Shown here piece after piece: positions 27,346 to 36,288 of a stretch of DNA of 64,000 nt. Below the pieces are notes generated by a model. It made no database searches. It had not been told where the DNA came from and was given only the letters and a program-made list of their open reading frames with translations. This DNA is from Blastococcus sp. LR1. Lineage in GTDB: Bacteria; Actinomycetota; Actinomycetes; Mycobacteriales; Geodermatophilaceae. Position 1 is the first letter of the stretch. Every line of letters begins with the position of its first letter. The DNA lies in assembly GCF_020166105.1 (NCBI RefSeq), contig NZ_JAIUJY010000002.1, positions 186,001 through 250,000 on the forward strand, given 5' to 3'. The position numbers and the translations under genes were made by a program.

Positions 27346-28314
27346 GTGACGGCGACCGCTGCCCCGCCCGACCTGCCGACCTCTCCCCTGGCACCGGCCC
27401 TGCGCCACGTGCTCCTCGCCGGCGTGCTCGGCTGGGTAACCGCGCTGGCCGGTGGGCCCGTCGTGGCCGCCTCGACGCTCGGCGGCTGGAGCGCCGTCGC
27501 CGTCACGCTGGCGGGAACCGCCGGGATCTCCTCGTTGCTCGCGGTCGCCCTCGACCGGATGGCCGGCCCGGCCACCGTCGGCCGTGCCGGATCGGTGCTG
27601 CGCGGGTGTCTGGTCGGGCTGCTCGGAACGGCTGCGGTGGCAGGCGTGGCCCTCTGGGTGCTGCAGTCGCCGTCGGACACTGCGGACGCCGTCGTCGGGC
27701 TCCCGGTGCCACTGCTCGCCGCGTCCGCCGCGGTGCCGTTCGCCGCCGTCGCCGCGCTGCAGTGGCCGGGGATCGTGCGCATCACCGCCGCGGTGCTGCT
27801 GGTCGTCGCCGGCGCGGCCGTCGTGATCCCCGCCGGGCAGCGTGCCGAGGAGGGGAACCTCGCCGAGCGGATCCTCACCGAGGTGGGCACCCTGGAGCAC
27901 CCGTGGGTCGCCGACCTCGACGGCTACCAGAACGCCGTACCGCAGCACACCGGCAGCCCGTTGATCTGGACCCCGCTGGAGGCCGACTCGGGCCGGCCCG
28001 ACGAAGAGCTCCTGCTGTTCCGCGACCTGGCTCTGGATCCAGCGGAGTCCGACCCGTGCGCCGCGCCCTTCGTGCGCACGCCCGCCGGTGACGCGACGGT
28101 CACCTCGTGCGTGCAGGTACGCGACGGCCTCTACCTGCGCACGGCCGACTCCGGGCAGGAACTGGTCCGCCACGACGCCGACGTCCGGATCGGGGTCGTG
28201 GCCGGACCGGACGTCCCGGTGGCCGTGCTGGAGGAGACGCTGGCGAGCGCCCGGCCGATGACCGACGACGAGTACGAGACCTGGCTGGACGAGGGGATGA
28301 CCCCGGGCTGGTGA
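27346..28314 (+). CDS. Hypothetical membrane protein
   Basis: 322 residues from a GTG 20 bases behind the sdh terminator. The first 170 residues hold about five Ala/Val/Leu-rich helices. The remaining 150 form an extracytoplasmic, acidic domain with two Cys (in ESDPCAAPFVR and VTSCVQVRDG) likely to form a disulfide. The end reads EETLASARPMTDDEYETWLDEG. I do not recognise a family. With so short a leader, a leaderless transcript is plausible. Confidence 0.7.
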   Translation: MTATAAPPDLPTSPLAPALRHVLLAGVLGWVTALAGGPVVAASTLGGWSAVAVTLAGTAGISSLLAVALDRMAGPATVGRAGSVLRGCLVGLLGTAAVAGVALWVLQSPSDTADAVVGLPVPLLAASAAVPFAAVAALQWPGIVRITAAVLLVVAGAAVVIPAGQRAEEGNLAERILTEVGTLEHPWVADLDGYQNAVPQHTGSPLIWTPLEADSGRPDEELLLFRDLALDPAESDPCAAPFVRTPAGDATVTSCVQVRDGLYLRTADSGQELVRHDADVRIGVVAGPDVPVAVLEETLASARPMTDDEYETWLDEGMTPGW

Positions 28315-28372
28315 CACCCGCGCCGCAGCTCGGCCGCCCGCCGTTCGGACCCGCGTTCCGTACCCTTCGCCC

Positions 28373-28756
28373 GTGGCCGACTGGGACGACGTGGCGCGGC
28401 TGTGCCTGGCGCTGCCGGGCACGTCCGAGGCGGTCTCCGCCAGCGGTCGGCGCCGCTGGCTCGTACGCGGGAAGACGTTCGTCCGGGAGCGCCCGCTGCA
28501 CGCCAAGGACCTCGCCGAACTGGGCGCGGCGGCCCCGGACGGCCCGGTTCTGGTCGCCGCGGTGCCGGACGAGGGCGCCAAGGCCGCACTCCTCGCCGCC
28601 GAACCGGACGTCTACTTCACGACGTCGCACTTCGACGGCTGGGCCGCGGTGCTGTGCCGGCTCGACCGGCTGGACGGTGCACCGCTGGCCGAGCTGGTGA
28701 GCGAGGCCTGGGCGGCCCGGGCGCCGGCGCGGCTGGTCACCCAGCACCTCGGCTGA
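28373..28756 (+). CDS. MmcQ/YjbR family protein
   Basis: 127 residues. Starts WDDVARLCLALPGTSEAV, then WLVRGKTFVRERPL, and ends with the helix LAELVSEAWAARAPARLV, all typical of the MmcQ/YjbR (CyaY-like fold) family, described as putative DNA-binding proteins without an established role. GTG start. Converges on the DUF1028 gene with only 6 bases between stops. Confidence 0.8.
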   Translation: MADWDDVARLCLALPGTSEAVSASGRRRWLVRGKTFVRERPLHAKDLAELGAAAPDGPVLVAAVPDEGAKAALLAAEPDVYFTTSHFDGWAAVLCRLDRLDGAPLAELVSEAWAARAPARLVTQHLG

Positions 28757-28762
28757 GCTCGG

Positions 28763-29668
28763 TCAGGTCGCGGACACCGGCGGGATGATCCGCTCGATCA
28801 CGTCGGCGGGCATGAGCCCGGCCTTGCCGAAGCGGCTGGCCGCCTCGAGGAACTGCGGGGCCAGCGCGGCCAGGTCCTGGAGCATCTCGCGGGCGGCGTC
28901 CTCCCGGCCGGCGAGCGCCGCGATGACCGCCCGCCACATCAGCTGGTCGGGCTCGGTGACCGGGTCCATCGGGCGCAGCAGATCGAGCTCGCGGTCGGCG
29001 GTGACCGGGTCGCCGTCGATGGCCTGCTGGAACGCCCGGACGACGTCCTGGTACCGGGCGCGCGTGACGGTGAGGTCGGCCAGGACGCCCAGCGGGTCCG
29101 GGGAGTCGTCGACCCGCAGATCGACTACCATGTCGTGCCACGGACGACCGGTGGTGGTGGAGCGGATGACCATGATCGCCGCGGAGCGCCGTCCCCGGAA
29201 GTCGCCGCCCGCCTCCTCCCCCGCCACCAGCGAGGAGAGCAGCCGCTGAGCGAGAGGTCCGGCGGAGGCCTCGAAGCGCTCGACCATCGCCTCCCACACC
29301 GCCGGCGAGCTGGCCATGTTCGCCAGCGCCACGCAGTTGTCGCCCAGGAGGTGGCCGGCGTCGTCGACGCAGCTCGTGCCGGTGTACGCGGCGAGATCGC
29401 CGTTCACGCCGAGGATGGCCAGCTGCCGCCGCTCCGGCTGGGGGTCGACGCTGCTGAGCGCCGTCAGCACCTCCTGGGCGGTGAAGCCGCCCTGCAGCAG
29501 GTCCAGGCCGACCGAGCCGTACATCGGCTCGGCCATCGACTGGGTGGCGATGACGCCGTGCCCGGGCAGGGCGAAGGGCACGCTGTTGCCGACGGCGAAC
29601 GCCTGGGACTGGGTGGCGACGCCCATCTCCCCCGTCTCGGGATCACGGGCAACGATCGAGTAGGTCAC
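28763..29668 (-). CDS. DUF1028 family protein (Ntn-hydrolase-like)
   Basis: 301 residues. The family start TYSIVARDPETGEMGVATQSQAFAVG is clear, followed by VIATQSMAEPMYGSVGLDLL and GTSCVDDAGHLLGDNCVALANM. DUF1028 proteins are predicted Ntn hydrolases. The C-terminal 90 residues are helical and TPR-like (ARYQDVVRAFQQAIDGDPV). Function unknown. Confidence 0.85.
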   Translation of the reverse strand: MTYSIVARDPETGEMGVATQSQAFAVGNSVPFALPGHGVIATQSMAEPMYGSVGLDLLQGGFTAQEVLTALSSVDPQPERRQLAILGVNGDLAAYTGTSCVDDAGHLLGDNCVALANMASSPAVWEAMVERFEASAGPLAQRLLSSLVAGEEAGGDFRGRRSAAIMVIRSTTTGRPWHDMVVDLRVDDSPDPLGVLADLTVTRARYQDVVRAFQQAIDGDPVTADRELDLLRPMDPVTEPDQLMWRAVIAALAGREDAAREMLQDLAALAPQFLEAASRFGKAGLMPADVIERIIPPVSAT

Positions 29669-29716
29669 CCCTCGGGCCTACCCGCTCCTCCCCCGGGTGG
29701 CAAACCCCGACGAAGA

Positions 29717-31006
29717 TCACGAACCGAGGCCGCTCAGCTCGTTGATGCACAGCGCGAGGAACAGGAGGGCGGCGCCGGCGAGCAGGACGTTGGACAGCCA
29801 GCCGTTCCGCCAGCGCTCCGGCGTCCGGCTGCTGTTGAGCAGCCAGAGCAGCGTGATCGCCAGGAACGGCATGAAGAACGCGCCGAGCGCGCCGTAGGCG
29901 ACGACGAGGGCGAACGGCCGCTCGAGGAAGAGCAGCGCCATGGGCGGGAAGGTCAACCACAGCAGGTAGGCGCGGTATGGCAGGCTGCGCTCGGCCCGGC
30001 CCTCGGCGAGCTGCCCGCCGGCGCGCTTCGACGTCCGGACGAAGTCGGTGACCAGCAGGCTGACGCCCTGCCAGACGCCGAGCAGCGACGAGAAGGAGGT
30101 CGCGAAGAAGCCGACGAGGAACAGCGTGCCGATCACGTCGCCGAACCTGTCGCGGAGGATCTCGTCGAGGTCGAGCAGGCCGCGATCGCCCTCGGTGAGC
30201 GAGACGCCGGAGTTGTGGAGCAGGTCGGCGCCGACGATCAGCATCGCGAGGACGAAGACGCCGGTGGTGATGTAGGCGACCCGGTTGTCCAGGCGCATGA
30301 CCTTCATCCAGCTCGAGTCACGCCAGCCCTTGGCGTTGACCCAGTAGCCGTAGGCGGCCATCGTGATCGTTCCGCCGACGCCGCCGACCAGGCCGAGGGT
30401 GTAGACCGCTGATCCCTCCGGCAGCCGCGGCACCAGGCCGGAGAGCGTCGCGCCGAGGTCGGGGACGACGAGGATCGCCAGCCCGACGACGATGACGAAC
30501 ATGACCCCGATGAGGACGGTCATGATCTTCTCGAAGACCCGGTAGTTGCCGAACCAGACGATCGTCAGCCCGACCAGGCCGCAGATGATCCCCCAGGCCG
30601 GGATGGAGAGCGCCGGGAAGAGCGCGGCCAGCGGCAGCGCCGACGACGTCATCGCGGTGGCCCCGTAGACGAACCCCCAGATCGCCACGTAGACGACGAA
30701 GTAGACCGACGTCCAGGCACCCAGGGACCGCCAGCCGGCGAAGATCGTCGAGCCGCTCGCGAGGTGCCAGCGGCCGACCGCCTCGGCGAGCGCGATCTTG
30801 ACGACGACGCCCAGCACGACCGCCCACAGCAGCGCGTAGCCGAACCGGGAGCCGGCGATCAGGGTGGCCACCAGGTCGCCGGCGCCGACACCTGTCGCGG
30901 CCACGACGATGCCGGGACCGACCAGGCTCCACTTCTTCGTCTGCTGCTGGGGCGCGTCGGCGCCCGGGTCGACGGGCTCGGTCAGCGGTTCTCTGTCCTC
31001 GGCCAC
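29717..31006 (-). CDS. Nramp-family transporter with non-canonical metal site
   Basis: 429 residues, about eleven helices. Homology to Nramp is visible in SLVGPGIVVAATGVGAGD (helix 1) and in the overall helix order. The metal-binding signature is changed, however: DPGN of helix 1 is replaced by GAGD (residues 41-44), and the MPH of helix 6 aligns with MAA (216-218, in GTITMAAYGYW). Canonical Mn/Fe uptake by this protein is therefore doubtful; relatives that move Mg or other substrates also lack these residues. GTG start at 31006. No regulator or partner gene is adjacent. Confidence 0.8.
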   Translation of the reverse strand: MAEDREPLTEPVDPGADAPQQQTKKWSLVGPGIVVAATGVGAGDLVATLIAGSRFGYALLWAVVLGVVVKIALAEAVGRWHLASGSTIFAGWRSLGAWTSVYFVVYVAIWGFVYGATAMTSSALPLAALFPALSIPAWGIICGLVGLTIVWFGNYRVFEKIMTVLIGVMFVIVVGLAILVVPDLGATLSGLVPRLPEGSAVYTLGLVGGVGGTITMAAYGYWVNAKGWRDSSWMKVMRLDNRVAYITTGVFVLAMLIVGADLLHNSGVSLTEGDRGLLDLDEILRDRFGDVIGTLFLVGFFATSFSSLLGVWQGVSLLVTDFVRTSKRAGGQLAEGRAERSLPYRAYLLWLTFPPMALLFLERPFALVVAYGALGAFFMPFLAITLLWLLNSSRTPERWRNGWLSNVLLAGAALLFLALCINELSGLGS

Positions 31007-31051
31007 GCGCCCAGTGCAACCCTGCGCCGCCAAAGCCGCAAGAAGGGGCAC

Positions 31052-31357
31052 CTGGCCGGGTGCGGAGGCGACGACGTGCCGCGCCGGCGACCGCGCCCGA
31101 CTCCTGCGTGCCGGTGCAGGAGTCACCGGACGGCGTCTACCCGATCACCGGGGTTCGGCACCGTCACCCTGACCCGCCAGGGCAACGGCATCGCGCTCGG
31201 CGAGGCGCGGCCCGAGGAGGGGTGGAGCGTCGACACCAGCGGCGACGAGGACGAGGCCGACGTCGAGTTCCGGCGCGGACGGGAGGACGTCGACGTCGAG
31301 ACCGACCTGGAGGACGACGGTCGGCTGGGGATCGAGGTCTGCGACGACGACGACTGA
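31052..31357 (+). pseudogene. Decayed lipoprotein-like gene with two compensating frameshifts
   Basis: A lipobox-like LAGCGGDD (31052-31075) is in the same frame as a well-formed C-terminus from FGTVTLTRQGNGIALGEA (31154) to ...GIEVCDDDD at 31357. The stretch between them reads sensibly only in another frame (AAPATAPDSCVPVQ, ESPDGVYPITG). The second shift is explained by one extra G in GGGG at 31150-31153. No hydrophobic signal sequence precedes the lipobox. I read this as the remains of a secreted acidic lipoprotein, or possibly a gene hit by assembly errors. Otherwise nothing is seen between 31007 and 31369. Confidence 0.5.
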
Positions 31358-31369
31358 CCGCGCCGAGGG

Positions 31370-32347
31370 CTAGCTGAGCGCCCCGGCGGTCAGCTCGACC
31401 GCGCGCAGCCGGCCCTCCAGCGTCGTGGCCTGGAAGGCGACGATCAGCTCGTCGGCGTCGGCCGTCTTGCGGAACGCCTCGAGGGAGTCGCCCACCTGGC
31501 CGGGCGTGCCCAGCGCGGTGTGGGTCAGCATGGTGTTCACGTGCTGGCCCGCGCCCTGCGCCAGGAGCTGGTCGCCCTGCTCGTCGGTGAGCGCCTGGCC
31601 GCGGCCGAACAGCCCGATGGCGAGGTTCCGCTTGACGGCCGCGAGCTGCTCGCGGGCGGCGTCCTCGGTGTCGGCGGCGATCACGTTGACCCCGGCGATG
31701 ACGTAGGGCTCGGCCAGCTGCTCGGAGGGCTTGAAGTCGGCACGGTAGGTGGCGACGGCGGGCTCGAGCATGGCCGGTGCGAAGTGCGAGGCGAAGGCGT
31801 AGGGCAGGCCGAGGGCGGCGGCGAGCTGCGCGCCGAACATCGAGGAGCCGAGGATGTACAGCGGGACGTTCGAGCCCTTGCCCGGGATCGCGTCGACGCC
31901 GCGGACCCGGGTCTCGCCGGTGAGGTAGCCCTGCAGCTCTTGGACGTCCTGCGGGAAGCTCTCCGCCGAGTGCGGGTCGCGGCGCAGCGCGTACATGGTG
32001 TTCTGGTCGCTGCCCGGAGCGCGGCCGAGACCGAGGTCGATGCGGCCGGGGTACATCGCCTCGAGCGTGCCGAACTGCTCGGCGATGGTCAGCGGCGAGT
32101 GGTTGGGCAGCATGACCCCGCCGGCGCCGAGCCGGATGCGCCGGGTGTGCGCGCCGACGTGCGAGATCAGGACGCTGGTCGCCGACGAGGCGATCGAGGG
32201 CATGTTGTGGTGCTCGGCGTACCAGACCCGCTCGAAGCCGTGCTCCTCCGCGCGCTGCGCCAGCGCGACGCTGGCCGCGATGGACGAGCTCGCCGACTCC
32301 CCCCGCGGGATCGGGGCGAGGTCGAGGACGGACAGCTTGGTGTTCAT
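31370..32347 (-). CDS. LLM class flavin-dependent oxidoreductase
   Basis: 325 residues. Luciferase-like monooxygenase fold of the group exemplified by YhbW/alkanal monooxygenase-like proteins: SVLDLAPIPRGESASSSI at the start, RVWYAEHHNMPSIASSATSVL, RIRLGAGGVMLPNHSPL, FGTLEAMYPGRIDLGLGRAPG and PLYILGSSMFGAQLAAALGLPYAFASHF. FMN or F420-like cofactor; substrate unknown. The ATG at 32347 starts the conserved domain; upstream in-frame codons have no support. Confidence 0.88.
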   Translation of the reverse strand: MNTKLSVLDLAPIPRGESASSSIAASVALAQRAEEHGFERVWYAEHHNMPSIASSATSVLISHVGAHTRRIRLGAGGVMLPNHSPLTIAEQFGTLEAMYPGRIDLGLGRAPGSDQNTMYALRRDPHSAESFPQDVQELQGYLTGETRVRGVDAIPGKGSNVPLYILGSSMFGAQLAAALGLPYAFASHFAPAMLEPAVATYRADFKPSEQLAEPYVIAGVNVIAADTEDAAREQLAAVKRNLAIGLFGRGQALTDEQGDQLLAQGAGQHVNTMLTHTALGTPGQVGDSLEAFRKTADADELIVAFQATTLEGRLRAVELTAGALS

Positions 32348-32411
32348 GGGGACAGGCCTTTCACGTCGGTTGCCAGGCACAACCGACGGAACGCCTCGGG
32401 GCTTCCCGCCG

Positions 32412-33029
32412 TCAGCGGCTCTGCAGTGCGTCCAGGGCCACGGCCATCGACGCGGCCACCCGGAAGTCCAGCTGCGGATTGGGCACGGTCACGTTGTACG
32501 CGTCGCGGAAGCCGATCTTCTTGTGGCTGGACAGCACGATCTGCCCGGTCCGCTGATCGGTGAAGTCGAAGTGGAAGAGGAACGGCACCCAGACGTCGCC
32601 CAGGTACGGGATGAAGCCCCAGATGCGGCGCAGGATCGCGATGGTCATGTTGCGCTCCTGCCCCTTCGCCTCGACACCCGGCGCCGAGAGGTTCCAGGTC
32701 GAGCGGATCAGGCTGGCGCCGAACTCCTTGCTGAAGTAGCCGATCACCGTGCCGTACTCGTCGTAGACGTCGTGCTCGGCGCTGACGTCGAGCCGCTGCC
32801 GCGCCTTGAAGGAGAAGACCCGCCGCGACTTCGACTCGTCGGAGAAGAAGACGATCTCCTCCTTGAGCTTCATCCGCTTCTGCTGCGCGAAGGCGATGAG
32901 CTGGCCCGGAGTGCCGTCGGGGTTCGCCATGAGGATCTCGTAGCGGTTCACCATCATCGTGATCCGCTGCTTGACGAAGAACTGCGGAACCACCATGGGT
33001 GCCGGCTGCTGCCCGGCGGGAACGGTCAT
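32412..33029 (-). CDS. LURP-one-related/scramblase-like protein
   Basis: 205 residues. Tubby-like barrel pattern: VNRYEILMANPDGTPGQLIAFAQQKRMKLKEE, then FKARQRLDVSAEHDVYDEYG, TVIGYFSKEFGASLIRSTW and the C-terminal hydrophobic helix RVAASMAVALDAL. These proteins are predicted to bind membranes; the bacterial function is unknown. ATG start after AGGATGACGGC. Same strand as the PspC gene 44 bases upstream. Confidence 0.78.
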   Translation of the reverse strand: MTVPAGQQPAPMVVPQFFVKQRITMMVNRYEILMANPDGTPGQLIAFAQQKRMKLKEEIVFFSDESKSRRVFSFKARQRLDVSAEHDVYDEYGTVIGYFSKEFGASLIRSTWNLSAPGVEAKGQERNMTIAILRRIWGFIPYLGDVWVPFLFHFDFTDQRTGQIVLSSHKKIGFRDAYNVTVPNPQLDFRVAASMAVALDALQSR

Positions 33030-33073
33030 GCCGTCATCCTGCCGCACGTCGAGCCGTCTGCGTACGCGCCGCC

Positions 33074-33379
33074 TCAGCGCTCACCTCGCCGGCCGAGCAG
33101 GGCGGCGCGCAGCCGCTGCGCCCAGTCCTCGAGCAGGCTGGGACTGGTGCCCTCCGGGAGCGGCGCCGAGGGGACGGCCACCCACAGGAGCAGGTACACG
33201 AGGACGCCGGTACCGGCGGTCAGGGTGAGGAGGACGGCCCCGACCCGCCAGAGCGTGGCGTCGATGCCGGTGTACTCGGCGAGCCCGCCGCAGACGCCAC
33301 CGGCCATCCGGTCGGTGCCGCTGCGGAGGAAGGGCCGGACGGGTGCCGGCTGCGGGGTGGGGATCTCTGTGGTGGTCAT
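33074..33379 (-). CDS. PspC domain protein
   Basis: 101 residues. PspC domain: LRSGTDRMAGGVCGGLAEYTGIDATLWR followed by one transmembrane helix (LLTLTAGTGVLVYLLLWVAV). Actinobacterial PspC proteins are small membrane proteins linked to envelope stress. Starts MTTTEIPTPQ; an ATG-less upstream extension is unlikely. Confidence 0.85.
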   Translation of the reverse strand: MTTTEIPTPQPAPVRPFLRSGTDRMAGGVCGGLAEYTGIDATLWRVGAVLLTLTAGTGVLVYLLLWVAVPSAPLPEGTSPSLLEDWAQRLRAALLGRRGER

Positions 33380-33473
33380 GCAGACGAGCCTGGCCGACAC
33401 GGATGGTCCGGTACATCGGGGAACGCCCGGATCCGACCCTGGTTCGCCGCGCGCCCCGATCAGGGGCTCGCGG

Positions 33474-33926
33474 TCAGCGCAGCGGGAGCGGCGTCTCGTC
33501 GTCGTCGTCCCGCGGGCCGAGGATCCAGCGCTCCTCCGGCGCGATCGGGACGTCGTTGATGCTGGCCTCGCGCCGGGCCATCAGCCCGTCGGGCGCGAAC
33601 TCCCAGTTCTCGTTGCCGTAGGACCGCCACGTCCGGCCCTCGGCGTCCTGCCACTCGTACTGGAACCGCACGGCGATGCGGTCGTCGGTGAAGGCCCACA
33701 GCTCCTTGCGCAGCGCGTAGTCCTGCTCCCTCGCCCACTTGCGGGTCAGGAAGGCGACCACGGCGTCGCGGCCGGTCACGAACTCGTCGCGGTTCCGCCA
33801 GACGGTGTCCTCGGTGTAGGCCTGGGCGACCCGGATCGGGTCGCGGGTGTTCCATGCGTTCTCGGCGGCCCGGACCTTCTGGCGGGCGGTCTCGAGCGTG
33901 AACGGCGGGAGCGGCGGTCGCGACAT
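33474..33926 (-). CDS. DUF1348/NTF2-like protein
   Basis: 150 residues. SnoaL/NTF2-like fold of the DUF1348 type: [76 protein letters not shown]. Very conserved family of unknown function. Ends [11 protein letters not shown]. Divergent from the reductase-fold gene. Confidence 0.88.
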   Translation of the reverse strand: MSRPPLPPFTLETARQKVRAAENAWNTRDPIRVAQAYTEDTVWRNRDEFVTGRDAVVAFLTRKWAREQDYALRKELWAFTDDRIAVRFQYEWQDAEGRTWRSYGNENWEFAPDGLMARREASINDVPIAPEERWILGPRDDDDETPLPLR

Positions 33927-34005
33927 CCGGCCACTCTGCCCGATGAGTTCACCTCCGGCCGTCCGTCTACCTTCTCGACACCAGCTCACCGTTTGGAGAA
34001 CCCCC

Positions 34006-34545
34006 GTGGGAAAGATCGCCGTAGCCCTGTTCACCACCCTCGACGGGTCCGCCGAGCGCCCCGACCAGTGGCACTTCCCGTACTTCGACGACGCCATGGG
34101 CAAGGCGGTCGACCGGCACAACAGCCGCTGCGAGGCCTACCTGATGGGCCGCGTGCTGCACGACCAGTGGTCGCAGTACTGGCCCGGCAACACCAGCGAC
34201 GAGTTCGGCGACTTCATCAACCCGATCCGCAAGTACGTGCTGTCGACGACGCTGGAGAACTCGGACTGGGAGAACACCTCGGTGCTCCGCAGCCTCGACG
34301 AGGTGCGGGCGCTGAAGGACGGCACCGAGGGCTGGATCGGCATGTCCGGCAGCCTGACGACGGTCCGCGCCCTCCTGGAGGCCGGGCTGCTGGACGAGCT
34401 GGTGCTGCTGGTCGACCCGATCGTGGTCTCGGGCGAGCGCCGGTGGACCGACGAGTTGGGCCGGACGCCGCTCGAGCTCGTGTCGTCGGAGTCGCTGCCG
34501 ACCGGCGTGCTGCACCTGACCTACCGGCCCGTGCGCGAGAGCTGA
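34006..34545 (+). CDS. Dihydrofolate reductase-fold protein (RibD C-terminal family)
   Basis: 179 residues. RibD_C/DHFR-like pattern: [89 protein letters not shown]. These NADPH-dependent reductases are common in actinobacteria and mostly uncharacterised. GTG start with TTTGGAG upstream. Confidence 0.85.
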   Translation: MGKIAVALFTTLDGSAERPDQWHFPYFDDAMGKAVDRHNSRCEAYLMGRVLHDQWSQYWPGNTSDEFGDFINPIRKYVLSTTLENSDWENTSVLRSLDEVRALKDGTEGWIGMSGSLTTVRALLEAGLLDELVLLVDPIVVSGERRWTDELGRTPLELVSSESLPTGVLHLTYRPVRES

Positions 34546-34612
34546 CCGACTTGTTGCCGGGTGTTCGGTCGGGCGTTCCCCGCCGGACACCCGGTGGGCT
34601 CACGCTGACGGC

Positions 34613-34837
34613 ATGACGCGAAGCGTGGTCGTGACGGGTTCCGCCGGGCGTGAGTCCCGCGGACAGGGGCATGCCCTGGGGCGCGCCGGCGACGTCGCGC
34701 ACGCGGTGTCCCGACCGGTGGTGGACGGGCTCGAGGCATCCGTCTGCGGCGTCCTCGTGATCGCCCACGCGGCGGCGGACTGGCCGGCGGCGGGTGGCGG
34801 CCCGCACTGCGAGGAGTGCGCGCGCATCGCCGGCTGA
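34613..34837 (+). CDS. Uncertain small protein (74 aa)
   Basis: An open frame MTRSVVVTGSAGRESRGQ... ending GPHCEECARIAG, in the gap between the reductase-fold gene and the flavoprotein gene. It has a CxxC near the C-terminus. No ribosome site is obvious and no family is recognised, so it may be a chance frame in GC-rich DNA. Nothing else is seen in 34546-34876. Confidence 0.3.
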   Translation: MTRSVVVTGSAGRESRGQGHALGRAGDVAHAVSRPVVDGLEASVCGVLVIAHAAADWPAAGGGPHCEECARIAG

Positions 34838-34876
34838 ACCGGCTGCTGCCTGCGGTCCAGCGGCGGCGCGAGCGGT

Positions 34877-36100
34877 GTGCGCACGGCCGGAACTGGGCAG
34901 GTGGCCGCGGTGGCCGGAACTGATGCAGATGTGTTGATCGTGGGTGGCGGCAATGCCGGCATCTCCCTGGCGGCGCGGCTGCTCCGCGACGGCTTCGACG
35001 ATGTGACGGTGGTGGCCTCGTCGCCAGGGCACCGGTACAAGCCGCTGCTGAACTACGTCGCCGGCGGGCAGTCGACGATGGCCGAGCTGGAGCGGCCCAT
35101 GGCCGACGTCGTGCCGGACGGCTGCCGGTGGGTCCGCGACGCCGTCGAGTCGGTCGATCCGGCCGCGATGACGGTCCGGACCCGCGGCGGGCTGACGCTG
35201 AGCTGCGCGACCCTCGTGCTCTGCCCCGGCCTCGTGGAGGACTGGGACGCCACGCCCGGGTTGCAGTCGGCATATGCAGAGGGGTGGGCCGCGTCGTCGT
35301 ACGTGCCGGGCAGCACGCCCACGGTGTGGCCTCGACTGTCGTCGTTGCGCAGCGGTTCCGTCGTCTTCACTGTGCCGCCGGAGCCCGCGTCCTGCGGGCC
35401 CACCGCGCTCAAGCCGCTGTTCATGGCGTGCGACTCCTGGCGGCGGTCCGGGGTGCTGGCCGACCTGCAGGTGCGCCTCGTGCTCCCGGCTGCGACCGCG
35501 ACCGGGCTTCCGGAGGCCGACCGGTATCTCGAGGACGCGTTCGCCGACCTCGGGGTGGAGGTGCTGCGCGAGTCGCGGATCGAGCGGGTCGACGGGGACC
35601 TGCACTCGGTCACGCTCGCCACCCCCTCCGGCCGGCGGGTGCTGGAGGACGTCGACTTCGCGCACGCCGTGCCGCACTACCGGGCGCCGCGGTTCATCGC
35701 CGAAGCCGGCCTCTCCGCCGACGCGACCCCGGGCCTGGTGGACGTCGACCCCGAGACCCTGCGGTCCCGCCGGCACGACTCGATCTGGGCGATCGGGGAC
35801 GCCGCCGATCTCGCCACCCGCCCGTCCGGCGGCGGCCTGCGGAAGCAGGTGAACGTGCTGGCGAAGAACATCGCAGCCGCCCGTGAGGGGAAGCGACTCA
35901 GCCGCTACGACGGCTACACGGTCATGCCGATCACCGTGACCCGGCGGACGCTGATGCTGAACGAGGTCACCCGCGACGGCAGCCCCAGCCCGTCGGTGCC
36001 GTTCATCGACCCGTTCGTGCCCCGCCGCTGGCAGTGGTTCTTCGACCGCTACGGCCTGCCCCAGGTCTACTGGCGCCGCATCCTCCGCGGCCGCGTCTGA
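34877..36100 (+). CDS. FAD-dependent pyridine nucleotide-disulfide oxidoreductase (SQR-like)
   Basis: About 407 residues. FAD-binding VLIVGGGNAGISLAARLL, then HRYKPLLNYVAGGQ, DFAHAVPHYRAPRFI and the second FAD motif SIWAIGDAADLATRPSGGGLRKQ. The overall plan and length match the sulfide:quinone reductase/type II NADH dehydrogenase group, so it may be a membrane-associated quinone reductase. Cys residues are few (SCATLVLC, EPASCGP, FMACDSW); a sulfide role is not proven. The start is uncertain: in-frame GTGs at 34877, 34901 and 34910 all precede the FAD motif. Confidence 0.78.
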   Translation: MRTAGTGQVAAVAGTDADVLIVGGGNAGISLAARLLRDGFDDVTVVASSPGHRYKPLLNYVAGGQSTMAELERPMADVVPDGCRWVRDAVESVDPAAMTVRTRGGLTLSCATLVLCPGLVEDWDATPGLQSAYAEGWAASSYVPGSTPTVWPRLSSLRSGSVVFTVPPEPASCGPTALKPLFMACDSWRRSGVLADLQVRLVLPAATATGLPEADRYLEDAFADLGVEVLRESRIERVDGDLHSVTLATPSGRRVLEDVDFAHAVPHYRAPRFIAEAGLSADATPGLVDVDPETLRSRRHDSIWAIGDAADLATRPSGGGLRKQVNVLAKNIAAAREGKRLSRYDGYTVMPITVTRRTLMLNEVTRDGSPSPSVPFIDPFVPRRWQWFFDRYGLPQVYWRRILRGRV

Positions 36101-36158
36101 TCCCCTGCGCCGGTTCCAGCGGCCGTTCGCCCTGCGACAACGGCCGCCGCACGAGGTC

Positions 36159-36182
36159 GGGCCGGGGCCGGGGCCGGGGCCC
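36159..36182 (+). repeat. GGGGCC hexanucleotide repeat, G-quadruplex motif
   Basis: Four G-runs (3, 4, 4 and 4 G) separated by CC, i.e. a short (GGGGCC) tandem array, on the sense strand about 107 bases before the hypothetical gene at 36289. It meets the usual G-quadruplex pattern (four runs of at least three G with short loops). The rest of 36101-36288 shows nothing else. Confidence 0.7.
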
Positions 36183-36288
36183 GACTGTTGGTGACCCTTC
36201 CTCCTCCCGTGCGCGCGCTGCTCGCCCTGCGGCCACCTCGCAGCCGGAGCCTCGAGGTGTCCGCAGGAAACCGACCCAGGAGGAAGCC

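Noticed and set aside
36159-36182. GGGGCC repeat as a coding repeat
   Set aside because: No coding frame with a ribosome site spans it; it lies between the flavoprotein stop and the next start.
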